Shown: positions 1-7,593 of the stretch, one piece after another
How positions within the stretch are numbered: the first letter of the stretch is position 1
How the letters are laid out: each line of letters opens with the position of its first letter
DNA from: Rahnella woolbedingensis
Lineage (GTDB): Bacteria; Pseudomonadota; Gammaproteobacteria; Enterobacterales; Enterobacteriaceae
DNA: 64,000 nt
Direction: 5' to 3'
Assembly: GCF_003602095.1 (NCBI RefSeq)
Contig: NZ_RAHH01000010.1
Span: forward strand, 62,001-126,000
Notes under the pieces: generated by a model
Databases searched by the model: none
What the model saw: only the letters and a program-made list of their open reading frames with translations
What the model was told of the DNA's origin: nothing
Program-made: the position numbers and the translations under genes

Positions 1-368
1 TGTTCACGTCGTAAATCAATATCCAGCGGATGCTGCGCGGTATAAATTTGCACGTCAGGCCCGATAAAAACGTTATTCCCAATCGTGACAGGTGCACAAT
101 CGAGTAAGACAAAATTAAAATTGATGAAAACATTATTGCCGAGAACGGTATTGATGCCGTAATCAATGCGCATTCCCTTCTCGAAATGAACATTACTGCC
201 CACCTCACTAAATATTTTTCTGATAAGCGTATCTTTCTCAGCCCCCTGACGGGCGTTCAGCGCATTAAATTCATCCACTTTATCGCGGGTCTGAAAACGG
301 ATTTCCCGCAGCTCTTCATCATTAATGTGGTAATCCAAACCACGTGTCATTTTTTCTAATTCACGCAT
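1..368 (-). CDS. Sugar O-acetyltransferase, maltose acetyltransferase-like (partial, 3' end outside window)
   Basis: Acyltransferase of the LacA/NodL/Maa family, which moves acetyl from acetyl-CoA to a sugar hydroxyl. The visible 122 residues hold the N-terminal Mac domain (around MTRGLDYHINDEELREIR, residues 7-24) followed by the start of the left-handed beta-helix with hexapeptide repeats (GNNVFIGPDVQIYTAQHPLD near the cut). The start ATG is the complement of 366-368. The C-terminal half lies left of position 1, so the exact substrate cannot be judged. Family assignment is firm; maltose versus another sugar is inference. Confidence 0.85.
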   Translation of the reverse strand, partial: MRELEKMTRGLDYHINDEELREIRFQTRDKVDEFNALNARQGAEKDTLIRKIFSEVGSNVHFEKGMRIDYGINTVLGNNVFINFNFVLLDCAPVTIGNNVFIGPDVQIYTAQHPLDIDLRRE

Positions 369-542
369 TAGCCGCTCCCTGAAAGTATTCAACGGTTACG
401 ATAGGCAAAAGTCACCGGCAGGGTGAGAGCAGGAAAGGCACATATATACACAATCGTGCTATGCGGGATTTTTTGTGACGGGGATCAACCGAAGGGAAAG
501 AAAAACGCCCGCAAAAAGCAGGCGCTGATTCATATTGCCATT

Positions 543-1424
543 TTATTTAACGGCATCAATAAAGGGTAAAGTTCCGTTCGGAAGAACGGTGGTGGGTAAT
601 ACCCCGTTCCAGCGTTCGGCCTTGGTTAACTCCACCAGATTCTGATTGCTGGCCAGCGCTTGTGCACGGGCTTTGATTGCGGTGGCTTCCGCCTCGCCCC
701 GCAGACGCGTACTTTCGGCCTGCGCTTTGGCCTGAACCAGTTGTGCATCCGCTTCAGCTTGTGCCTGAGTGACACGGATTTGCGCCTGTACCTGCTCTGT
801 CGACAGTTCCTGCTCACGAGTTTTCACCTGGACTTCTGCCGTCATTCGGGCTTCCACCGCGCGTTCATAAGCTTCGCTAAAATCGATATTTTCGACCTGA
901 ACGCTGTCTATTGTGACCGGGCCTACCACATTCTTTTTAATGGCGTTCGCAATATCCGTGACCAGCTGTCCGCGATGCTGGACAGCATCCACTGCCGTAT
1001 AGCCACCGAATACATTCTCGACCTGAGTGGGAACCTGACGACTGATTAAACGATCGTTTAATCCGACATTATTCTGATACTGGCTGTAAACTTTCGCGAC
1101 TTCTGTCGGCGGCACATGCCATGACACCGAGACTTTCAGCGTTGCGGCCTGCTGATCTTTACTGTACGCCTGCATCTGGTCGTAGACGCTGACCTGACTT
1201 TGCACAGAAATAAACTTCACTTTTTCAAATAAAGGCATTTTGAACGATAAGCCAGGCTCAATAACTCCGACGAGCGCACCATTACGTAACAAAACACCGC
1301 GCTCAGTTTCATCAACGGAATACCATGCTCCAAACATAATAATAACAAACAGAATTCCCCCTGTGATTAAAGCAGAGAGTTTTAATTTACTCATTGATAA
1401 ACCATCCATATCTATCTTTAGCAT
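543..1424 (-). CDS. SPFH/prohibitin (band 7) membrane protein
   Basis: Membrane-anchored scaffold-type protein of the prohibitin family. An N-terminal transmembrane segment (about residues 16-36) is followed by the SPFH domain (VDETERGVLLRNG onward, about 38-200) and an Ala/Gln/Glu-rich coiled coil (about 195-265) typical of oligomerising prohibitins. Length 293 aa from this start. A second ATG at 1394 (283 aa) places the membrane helix closer to the N-terminus; both have only modest ribosome sites, an AGGG lying before 1424. The family organises membrane microdomains or modulates membrane proteases; no protease gene is adjacent, so the role here is open. Confidence 0.85.
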   Translation of the reverse strand: MLKIDMDGLSMSKLKLSALITGGILFVIIMFGAWYSVDETERGVLLRNGALVGVIEPGLSFKMPLFEKVKFISVQSQVSVYDQMQAYSKDQQAATLKVSVSWHVPPTEVAKVYSQYQNNVGLNDRLISRQVPTQVENVFGGYTAVDAVQHRGQLVTDIANAIKKNVVGPVTIDSVQVENIDFSEAYERAVEARMTAEVQVKTREQELSTEQVQAQIRVTQAQAEADAQLVQAKAQAESTRLRGEAEATAIKARAQALASNQNLVELTKAERWNGVLPTTVLPNGTLPFIDAVK

Positions 1425-1483
1425 TTCAGCACCCTAGCATTGACAATAAGAATATTACCTTCGGGTTAATGTTTTCTGAAGCC

Positions 1484-2047
1484 TTAACGGAAAGGTGAAT
1501 CCAATGGCACTTCTGCATCCGGCTGACGCGTTATTCTGTTTCGCAAATCGCGGCGGATCATTTCAATCGTCCAGAACCAGAAGATATGTCCCAGCAATTC
1601 TGAAATATATTCATCCAGCGGGATCCCTGATAATGGCGGTGACAGGTGCAGTAACGGGATAAACATCCAATGTACAGCAACGGTCGCAATGATACCGGCC
1701 ATCGCACCTTGCCATAATTTCACTTTCGGAAAGACTTCAGCAACCAGACACTAGCCAATCGCGAAAGTCAGAGAGAAAATGATATGCGTAATATGCACAG
1801 GATTAATAATGTGTTCGGAAAAGTGAAAAATAGTCTGCGTCGGATCGATACCCAGATAATCCCTCAGGAACAGATACGGTGGATTAAATTCATCGCGTCC
1901 TCCGGAGAAAGTGCGTGGTGGTAAAGGCACCTCAGCGCCCCATTTTACAAATGCCGACAAGATACCGGCAATAATACCGACAAATAAGGCGACACCGTAC
2001 CGGCGACGATCAGGCGTTGTCATAGCAAAAAACTCTTTTATTTTCAT
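1484..2047 (-). pseudogene. yagU: yagU homolog interrupted by an in-frame UAG codon
   Basis: YagU is an inner-membrane protein (DUF1440) linked to acid resistance in E. coli. Reading from 2047 gives the YagU N-terminus (PDRRRYGVALFVGIIAGILS, then WGAEVPLPPR) up to HIIFSLTFAIG, then TAG at 1751-1753, and the same frame continues [15 protein letters not shown]... to [20 protein letters not shown] at 1484. E. coli YagU has Tyr at the stop position, so one base change (TAT or TAC to TAG) accounts for it. The remaining 187 codons are clean and conserved, which points to a recent nonsense mutation, a sequencing error, or suppression. The downstream half has an internal ATG at 1723. Confidence 0.85.
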
Positions 2048-2364
2048 AAATCCCCCAGTTGTAATGTAAAAACCCTCCGAGAGAGTAAGACCTTACTGTT
2101 CTGCCTGGTTGATCTTTGTCAGTATTTAATTATATTTTTCGACAGAAAAAGATATTAATTCCATTATCGGTAGGATTATATTCACTATAAAATAAACCTA
2201 ACCGCTAACTATCACATTAACTAATTAATATCCTAACCATGCTTAGCCTGGATATTACCCATGCAAATCGGGCTTATACTGTCTAAGCCCGTAGCAGATG
2301 CGCTGAAAACTCGCTAACATTCCCTAAGGCATCATCCATTGGCAGCAAGAAAGGTTCATCGATA
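2048..2364. other. Intergenic, AT-rich promoter region between yagU and the DUF2461 gene
   Basis: About 317 bases without a gene between two divergent coding regions. The stretch 2110-2240 is very AT-rich and fits a divergent promoter region, but I cannot single out a reliable -10/-35 pair, operator or RNA gene. Confidence 0.4.
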
Positions 2365-3078
2365 ATGACGACTCAGACACCTGAAACGCCGGTTGCGGCA
2401 GGGACAATTTTTAGCGCAGCCGGTCTGCAATTTCTCAATAAGCTCGGACAAAACAACACCCGTGACTGGTTTAAAGCTAATCAGGATGAATACGAGAACA
2501 CGCTGAGAACCCCTGCCCTGCAGTTTATTGAGCAAATGCAGCCAGAGATTATTGCCATTTCGCCGAGGCTGACCGCCGTTTCGAAGAAAGTCGGCGGAAG
2601 CCTTATGCGCCCGCAGCGCGACAGCCGGTTCAGCAAAGACAAAACGCCTTACAAGACCAATGTCGGGATTCAGTTTCGTCATTTTCAGGGTAAAGATGTT
2701 CACGCTCCGGGGCTCTATCTGCACATCGCCGAAGACGGATGTTTTATTGCGGCAGGGATCTGGCATCCGGAATCGAAAGCATTAAACGCCATTCGCGCAT
2801 GCATTGACGAAAATCCGAACGCTTATCAGAAAGCATTGAAGACATTGCACGATAACGGATTTGTGATGGATGGCGACAGCCTGAGTCGTCCGCCAAGAGG
2901 CTTTGATAAAAATCATCCGTTGCTGACAGAGTTAAAACGCAAAGATTTCATCGCGGTTAAAAACATCGCCTTTGAGGATCTGTGCAAGCCAGATGTTGTC
3001 GATTTTTGCGCTGAGCAGTTCAGACACTGCGCGCCACTGATGGCATATCTGTGTTTTGCGCTTGAGCTGGATTTCTGA
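2365..3078 (+). CDS. DUF2461 (TIGR02453) family protein
   Basis: Conserved cytosolic protein of unknown biochemical role. The family signature is present: LNKLGQNNTRDWFKANQDEY near residues 24-43, SKKVGGSLMRPQRDSRFSKD around 75-94 and KTPYKTNVGIQFRH just after. At 237 aa it is the usual length and complete. It stands alone between yagU and an unknown gene, divergent from yagU. No catalytic residues are established for the family, so no function is assigned. Confidence 0.85.
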   Translation: MTTQTPETPVAAGTIFSAAGLQFLNKLGQNNTRDWFKANQDEYENTLRTPALQFIEQMQPEIIAISPRLTAVSKKVGGSLMRPQRDSRFSKDKTPYKTNVGIQFRHFQGKDVHAPGLYLHIAEDGCFIAAGIWHPESKALNAIRACIDENPNAYQKALKTLHDNGFVMDGDSLSRPPRGFDKNHPLLTELKRKDFIAVKNIAFEDLCKPDVVDFCAEQFRHCAPLMAYLCFALELDF

Positions 3079-3214
3079 GCCACTATGAAATAATTCGTTG
3101 TGGAAGACATTTTCTGTCCCCGCGATGAGGCCTTTATGAAAGCTTCCGGTGATAACCTGACGCGGTCATAAAGTAAGCAACCGATATTGAAATATGACCA
3201 GAGGGGAATTCGGT

Positions 3215-3844
3215 GTGACTGGACGCATTGACTACCAGATTGAGAAATACCTTTTTTCTGAAGCGGCAAAACACCCTCGCCTTATCCAGCAATGGAAAGA
3301 TGTCATTGCCGAATGTCAGGAGAATAAGGCGGGTGCAGCAGAGCGTCTGCGTATCGCACTTCTCAATGTAGATTATGTCACCAGCTTTGAGCTTCCTTTC
3401 AGGCTTCTGCTTACCCGAGCCCCCCAACTCATTGACAGCGTGCGCGATGAATTGCAACTCAGTCAAAAAAATGTGCTGTTTAATGGCAAGCGCTTTGGCT
3501 GCGTCTACAGTCTCAAAATGGATCTGGGTGGGATACCGGACGAGTTTCAATACCATCTTACGACGCGAATCCGGCGCATTGATGCGACAGGTTTAACGGA
3601 AGCCACTTACCGGGAAATAGCGCAACAAACAAAAGCACCGCGTGAACGTCTTCGTTTGTCGCTGGAGGCCGGGCTGGAGGTCAATCCGCTGGATGGGCTT
3701 TTTTGGTTCGGACTTCAGCGTATTGCGGCTGATGTACAAAGGCTGAGAAAAACAGGGATGGCAATAGCAACGTCTGAAGTCGAGGTATTTGATACTCTGA
3801 CAGGAACAACAAGGCGCATTCCGGCGTACAGGCTGAAGGCGTAA
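3215..3844 (+). CDS. Conserved hypothetical protein next to the satellite boundary
   Basis: A 209-residue soluble protein I do not recognise. I chose the GTG at 3215 because a strong ribosome site (AGAGGGGA, 3200-3207) sits 7 bases before it; the upstream ATG at 3194 has none. The protein is charged and mostly helical by composition, with no signal peptide or membrane segment. It ends about 107 bases before the proposed left attachment site, so it belongs to the host flank. A role in DNA transactions or regulation cannot be argued from sequence. Confidence 0.6.
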   Translation: MTGRIDYQIEKYLFSEAAKHPRLIQQWKDVIAECQENKAGAAERLRIALLNVDYVTSFELPFRLLLTRAPQLIDSVRDELQLSQKNVLFNGKRFGCVYSLKMDLGGIPDEFQYHLTTRIRRIDATGLTEATYREIAQQTKAPRERLRLSLEAGLEVNPLDGLFWFGLQRIAADVQRLRKTGMAIATSEVEVFDTLTGTTRRIPAYRLKA

Positions 3845-3950
3845 ATACGCATTCAACAATATGAATTTCAAATAATTAAGTTATCTGTGTGATGTTGAAT
3901 CTGGTAGTAGCGGCTGGTGTGTTCTGACTGGTGAGAAATTTTTTTCTTCG

Positions 3951-3967
3951 AAATGGTCCCTACAGGG
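3951..3967. repeat. Candidate left attachment site (attL/R core)
   Basis: The bases AAATGGT then CCCTACAGGG match the tRNA-Arg 3' end on the other side of the element (AAATGGTacgCCCTACAGGG, 21255-21274) apart from a 3-base gap. The position just outside the TACCCCCA boxes fits a degraded duplicated tRNA 3' end. The short core and the gap leave some doubt. Confidence 0.6.
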
Positions 3968-4028
3968 TTAGATATAAATAGCTAATAAGCTGTTATTAAA
4001 CACAATATAAATACAATATCTTTCTACA

Positions 4029-4048
4029 TACCCCCAAAGATACCCCCA
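4029..4048 (+). repeat. Left pair of TACCCCCA boxes (candidate integrase arm sites)
   Basis: Two TACCCCCA octamers at 4029-4036 and 4041-4048, joined by AAGA. The same arrangement in the same orientation recurs at 21125-21144 beside the integrase gene. Direct repeats at both ends of an element that uses a P4-type integrase with an N-terminal arm-binding domain are best read as arm-type binding sites. Confidence 0.65.
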
Positions 4049-4254
4049 ATTGTTTTTGTGTGGCTCTTTTTATGACGTTTTCCATCTGTTTTGAAGGTAG
4101 AAAAATCATGACTAAAATTTTCTCGTACCCTTATTGTAGGATAGATGTATCCACAGTATGTAATCAGCCAGCCATGAGAATGGTAGCCCTCAAAAAAGAA
4201 ACACTCAGCTACTTTGCATCAGATAAACCCAGCTCACTAAGGATCCATTATTCA

Positions 4255-4719
4255 ATGAAACATAAACTTTTAGCCGCCGCCCTTATGTTCGCCTTGCCTG
4301 CAGGAGCAACCACCACTCACTTAATAGTCTGCGAACCTGCCAATAAAAATGACCAATCAGCTACTGGTATTTGGCCTGCCCCGTATCTATCGCAAAGTAA
4401 ACTTTGCTTTAACATGAAAGCTCAGTCAGGAAGTACATGCGTCAAAAATGGGCTTACAACAACATGGTTCAGCGAGGCAGTTATAGTATCCATCGATGGT
4501 GAGTCGCAAGGTCGGGACGATACATGGTTTAGAGTGGTAAGGCCGGTTATTACTGATAAAGAAATTGAGTACACAATTGAAGCATCTAGAAATAGGAAAA
4601 CTTGGGGTGCGATGACCCATGTCTCAATAAATCGAATCTCGGGGCATGCTGTGGATTGGTTGATCAATGAACACGGGGGTACATCTTACGATTGCCATCT
4701 GGAAGGGAAAAAAATCTGA
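4255..4719 (+). CDS. Exported hypothetical protein, satellite cargo
   Basis: A 154-residue protein with a clear signal peptide (MKHKLLAAALMFALPAGA, cleavage expected after Ala near residue 18) and four cysteines in the mature part that could form two disulfides, so it is probably periplasmic. The frame is open further upstream to 4060, but the ATG at 4255 is the one that starts the signal peptide, with AAGGA 11 bases before it. It is the only long plus-strand gene in the left half of the element and lies just inside the left end, a usual place for cargo. I do not recognise a family. Confidence 0.65.
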   Translation: MKHKLLAAALMFALPAGATTTHLIVCEPANKNDQSATGIWPAPYLSQSKLCFNMKAQSGSTCVKNGLTTTWFSEAVIVSIDGESQGRDDTWFRVVRPVITDKEIEYTIEASRNRKTWGAMTHVSINRISGHAVDWLINEHGGTSYDCHLEGKKI

Positions 4720-4804
4720 TACAGCTTTGCTTTAACACTGTGCTGATGGTTATTGCGATGGAGTCCATACGTTCTTTTGTCTGGCGCTTGTGTTATTCGG
4801 GGGC

Positions 4805-4947
4805 GGTACGCACTTCTTTATCCGTTTCGTATTTCCCGGAAACTCGCTTTCACTTTGCGTACCATGCTCGCTGCGTTCAGGTCTGGCGCGGGATTATGCG
4901 GTACGCACTTTGCGGTTGCGTTCTCACTGCGTACCAGTTTGCGTACC
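4805..4947. repeat. Cluster of TGCGTACC repeats, left of the Abi cassette
   Basis: Five copies of TGCGTACC or its complement GGTACGCA at 4805, 4856, 4900, 4928 and 4940. The last two form ACTGCGTACCAG-TT-TGCGTACC, almost repeated at 6784-6805 on the other side of the abi gene. The region 4720-5021 holds no convincing gene. The repeats could bind a protein (terminase or replication) or be recombination points for cargo exchange. Confidence 0.55.
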
Positions 4948-5021
4948 GAGTAAGTTACCGGCGCGGCGCAGTTGGTAAGCAAGCAATTCCTTACATCTAT
5001 ACGTTGAAGCTGCCATGATTC

Positions 5022-5198
5022 ATGATATTGATTGTCACAGTACATGCAGGTTTCGAGAACAGGTGTGTTATTGCTGAACGGCTCAATGAGGCCGGTTATC
5101 AGAGTAAAGCGGGTAAAGCGTGGGATAAGGACATTTACAGCGCGTGGAAGCGGCACGGGGACAATGCCAACCTAATTACTGCCGCCCTGATCGGATAA
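5022..5198 (+). CDS. Small ORF resembling a recombinase helix-turn-helix, probably a remnant
   Basis: A 58-codon frame whose second half (VIAERLNEAGYQSKAGKAWD) follows the pattern seen in serine-recombinase C-terminal regions, where a helix is followed by a Gly-Tyr and Thr/Lys-Gly-Lys-Pro/Ala-Trp turn. There is no good ribosome site before the ATG and the upstream part is unrelated, so it may be a fragment of a larger lost gene. It sits tail-to-tail with the abi gene, 12 bases apart. Confidence 0.35.
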   Translation: MILIVTVHAGFENRCVIAERLNEAGYQSKAGKAWDKDIYSAWKRHGDNANLITAALIG

Positions 5199-5210
5199 CA
5201 CAAAGCTAAT

Positions 5211-6173
5211 TTATTGAATATCAAATAATTCCCGGGGGAATCCTTCATTGTTAGGGAACCCCATCGCCGTCAAATTACACCCGGGCAAGTATGGTTTTTT
5301 ATCTATCAAATCAGCAACATCTCTGACCCAATTAGAGCCAGGGCCTATCTCCTTCACCAATAACCATAGCACGGCTATCATCCCGTACATCCTTTCGTAA
5401 GCATCGTCGTTCATGCGTAAACGTTCGAAATAAGGATGGTTTGGTAATGGCATTATCTTAGGCTCGTTAACTTTGTTCCAGATACGTGAGTGATGAGCGC
5501 ACCGATTTCTAAGTACGTTCATGGCACTAAGCCAGTTTTGAAAGATAGCTCCATTACCAGGAGCTATACCAAGCCTAGAAAGTATCCCATTGCGGTGACC
5601 ATCCTTCAGCATGGCGTAGTATTTTGACATTAAGCCAAAATCCCAAACCTCAATAGCTACCCAGAACGGCAATCCTTCGTATTTACCTTCGTGCCACTTG
5701 ATACAATCCTCTCTGCTTTTGGCTATTTCTTTTGAATGCTTGGTAAGCCATTCATCTCTTGCGCTACAACGACCCCCGCGCCGAGGCGTCAAATGCTTGG
5801 GATTGATCAGCGTATCGTCCAAGTACCCAAGAGGGGATATTTTGCCAATTTCATGTGCAATGACGGAGCGAACATAAACCTCGACTCGCTCCAAGGCATT
5901 CATCATCAAAAGGCGTAGATTTTTATCGAACAAATACAGGTCGTATACATCCCGGAAGTTTGTCCCTTGGCGCACCTGATCCAATCGCGTTCTGATGTTT
6001 TCAGGGGTTATGTGAGGGATTCGACACGGATACCAAAAGCCCGAGAGGCGGTAATAGCCTACCTGCGAGATTTTTTTTATTGCATGGGGACGGTCGGGAA
6101 CATTCATGCCACGGGAAAGTAGCAGATCGATTAGTTGGTCATATTCTTTATGAACCTTTACCGGATCAGTCAT
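5211..6173 (-). CDS. Abi_2 (AbiD/AbiF) family abortive infection protein
   Basis: Candidate phage-defence effector of 320 aa. The N-terminus (YDQLIDLLLSRGM, then GYYRLSGFWYP near 40-50) and central FRDVYDLYLFDKNLRLLMMN are Abi_2 hallmarks. Near residue 222 the motif RNRCAHHSRIWN provides the R-x4-6-H of HEPN RNase-type domains, which act by cutting RNA. It is expressed from its own promoter with a structured leader and lies at the end of the satellite behind terS, a cargo position. The family is well known; the activity of this member and its trigger are inferred. A weak ribosome site (GGAAA) precedes the ATG. Confidence 0.9.
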   Translation of the reverse strand: MTDPVKVHKEYDQLIDLLLSRGMNVPDRPHAIKKISQVGYYRLSGFWYPCRIPHITPENIRTRLDQVRQGTNFRDVYDLYLFDKNLRLLMMNALERVEVYVRSVIAHEIGKISPLGYLDDTLINPKHLTPRRGGRCSARDEWLTKHSKEIAKSREDCIKWHEGKYEGLPFWVAIEVWDFGLMSKYYAMLKDGHRNGILSRLGIAPGNGAIFQNWLSAMNVLRNRCAHHSRIWNKVNEPKIMPLPNHPYFERLRMNDDAYERMYGMIAVLWLLVKEIGPGSNWVRDVADLIDKKPYLPGCNLTAMGFPNNEGFPRELFDIQ

Positions 6174-6196
6174 TCAGCGTTTCCATGCCCCAGATA

Positions 6197-6263
6197 TGAG
6201 AAGGCCCGGCCATAACAATCACCCATCTATGATGGGATCAAGCCAGTGGGCCGGGCTCAGTTG
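6197..6263 (-). ncRNA. Structured leader upstream of abi, candidate abiF-type RNA
   Basis: On the minus strand, right after a strong promoter, an 8-bp GC-rich stem (6249-6256 with 6204-6211) encloses a second perfect stem of 6 bp with a 3-base loop (6222-6227 with 6231-6236). No U-run follows, so it is not a plain terminator. Structured RNAs called abiF motifs are known upstream of abiF genes; the position and gene partner fit, but I compared no covariance model. It could be a separate small RNA, an RNA antitoxin, or a translational leader. Confidence 0.55.
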
Positions 6264-6269
6264 CTGCTA

Positions 6270-6297
6270 AATCTACACTACGTTGCTTTTATGTCAA
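6270..6297 (-). promoter_or_regulatory. Sigma-70 promoter for the abi leader RNA and gene
   Basis: On the minus strand TTGACA (6292-6297, perfect -35) is followed after 16 bases by TAGATT (6270-6275, -10). The predicted start near 6263 falls directly before the first stem of the structured leader. Confidence 0.7.
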
Positions 6298-6298
6298 T

Positions 6299-6337
6299 GT
6301 GACTGGTCACGCTAAATTGTGTACAGCTGGCTGTACA
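6299..6337. promoter_or_regulatory. Two dyad operators upstream of the abi promoter
   Basis: GTGAC-TG-GTCAC (6299-6310) touches the -35 box, and TGTACAGC-TG-GCTGTACA (6320-6337) is a perfect 8-bp dyad 22 bases further out. The larger dyad has TGT and ACA separated by 12 bases, the spacing used by Ogr/Delta activators of P2/P4-type phages, but its centre lies near -65 rather than -55. Helper-phage-responsive control is therefore only a suggestion. Confidence 0.5.
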
Positions 6338-6515
6338 TCAGATAGAAACACTATATGTAGTTGTTATAACTAATCACCGCCCCTACAGAGAGGGCTAAAT
6401 GTTTTTACCTATCAATGTTTATACTTTATCCGATTTCACTTGCATATGAGGATGGAGTCTCTGCCCAACCTAGGGGCTATTTCAAAATCTTATATCCATT
6501 TAGTAACAATCTGGT

Positions 6516-6704
6516 TCATCTCAGTGGTACATGTTTCTTCCACTGGTAGGCCGGTGCGGTCATTCGTTGACGCTGGCGCTCTTTCACCGCCAGAACATTT
6601 CTAATCTCATTTCTCACCTCGTATAGCGTCTGACTGTCCATCGGCTCACCGCTCTGGCTGGCTACCTGTAACATGGCGAGTTCTAACGTGTGCTGGCTTC
6701 GCAT
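6516..6704 (-). CDS. Small hypothetical protein downstream of terS
   Basis: A 62-residue basic protein (MRSQHTLELAMLQVASQSGE... ending KKHVPLR). A GAGG site sits 7 bases before the ATG at 6704, which supports translation. It follows the small terminase gene on the same strand and may be part of the late module. No family recognised. Confidence 0.5.
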   Translation of the reverse strand: MRSQHTLELAMLQVASQSGEPMDSQTLYEVRNEIRNVLAVKERQRQRMTAPAYQWKKHVPLR

Positions 6705-6783
6705 GATGTGGCCTCATGTTGTAGTGTGATTTCGCAATGCCTGCTTGCCAGGTGCTAAGGTTCGCATAGAGAACTGTCTTTTG

Positions 6784-6805
6784 ACTGCGTACCAGAATGC
6801 GTACT
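6784..6805. repeat. Right copy of the TGCGTACC double repeat
   Basis: ACTGCGTACCAG-AA-TGCGTAC, differing from 4926-4946 only in the two linker bases within the shared span. With the left cluster it brackets the abi gene, its leader and the small gene at 6516-6704. Confidence 0.55.
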
Positions 6806-6851
6806 TTTCTTAATCTGGAAATCATCATGCGGGATTACCCCGCATCTACAT

Positions 6852-7454
6852 CTATCCCATCAGCTTGCGGTACGCTTCGGCGGCTTCGTCAGCGGTAAGA
6901 TTGGTTGTCTGAATTGCTCCGCCATTCGGCCCGCTAAGTTCGGTTTTCTTCGGTGCTTCCCAGCCGCGCATTTCTGCCAGTTGTTTGATGGCCGCCTTCG
7001 GGTCGTGAAGTTTCAGTTTAATGCCGTCTTTACCCGTTGATAGTTCAGCGATAGCGGACAGGTGCTCTGGCTTTATTTCTTCGATAGGTTTGAATTTCCA
7101 TGATGCCTGATAGACCGGCTCGCCGTTCTCGTCCTCGCCTATCTGAAAATTCCCCCAGGTCACGATATCCTGAATGGTCGTGCGTCCCATCGCTGAGAGT
7201 CGTGAGATAGACTCTTCGTAGGTCATGAAGGCTTCATTCAACGTTTCATACTGAACGGCTTTCAAAAAGGCCTGCACGTTCCTATTTGAACCTATCTGGC
7301 TGGCTTTAGAGCGTTCAGTATCGCCTTTGGCTTTGCCACCTGCGTTCCGGTATGCCTGCGTTTGATTGTCGCCATTAAGCAGCTGGGTAACGAAGCGCTT
7401 CTGTAATCTCGTAAGGGTATCGAAAAGCGTTTTTTGTTCATCTGATAGGGTCAT
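6852..7454 (-). CDS. terS: Phage terminase small subunit
   Basis: A 200-residue TerS of the Terminase_2 type. The N-terminus has the helix-turn-helix DNA-binding pattern (LQKRFVTQLLNGDNQTQAYR, about 17-36, then KASQIGSNRNVQAFLKA), the middle carries an alpha/beta oligomerisation region, and the C-terminus ends in a short helix suited to contact the large subunit. No large subunit is present in the element, so it would have to partner with the helper phage enzyme, as PICI-encoded TerS proteins do to divert packaging to satellite DNA. It is the last structural gene before the abi cassette. Confidence 0.85.
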   Translation of the reverse strand: MTLSDEQKTLFDTLTRLQKRFVTQLLNGDNQTQAYRNAGGKAKGDTERSKASQIGSNRNVQAFLKAVQYETLNEAFMTYEESISRLSAMGRTTIQDIVTWGNFQIGEDENGEPVYQASWKFKPIEEIKPEHLSAIAELSTGKDGIKLKLHDPKAAIKQLAEMRGWEAPKKTELSGPNGGAIQTTNLTADEAAEAYRKLMG

Positions 7455-7593
7455 TCCAACTCCTTAAAACCTTGCGCATGACCTGCTGGCGCATTGGTTT
7501 TTTGCATAACGGACTCAATTTTTAAAGCGGCTCACGATAAGTAACAAAGTCCAAATAGAATTAACCTCCGTCACTTTCTTGGGTGGCGCATCT

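Noticed and set aside
4060-4254. Upstream extension of the exported protein frame
   Set aside because: The signal peptide begins at 4255; the 65 extra residues have no ribosome site and would bury it.
4720-5021. Several overlapping plus-strand frames of 60-108 codons
   Set aside because: They share the repeat-rich DNA, differ in every frame and lack ribosome sites.
6646-6828. 60-codon minus frame overlapping the TGCGTACC repeat
   Set aside because: It overlaps the better-supported small gene at 6516-6704 in another frame, has no ribosome site and a basic random-looking sequence.
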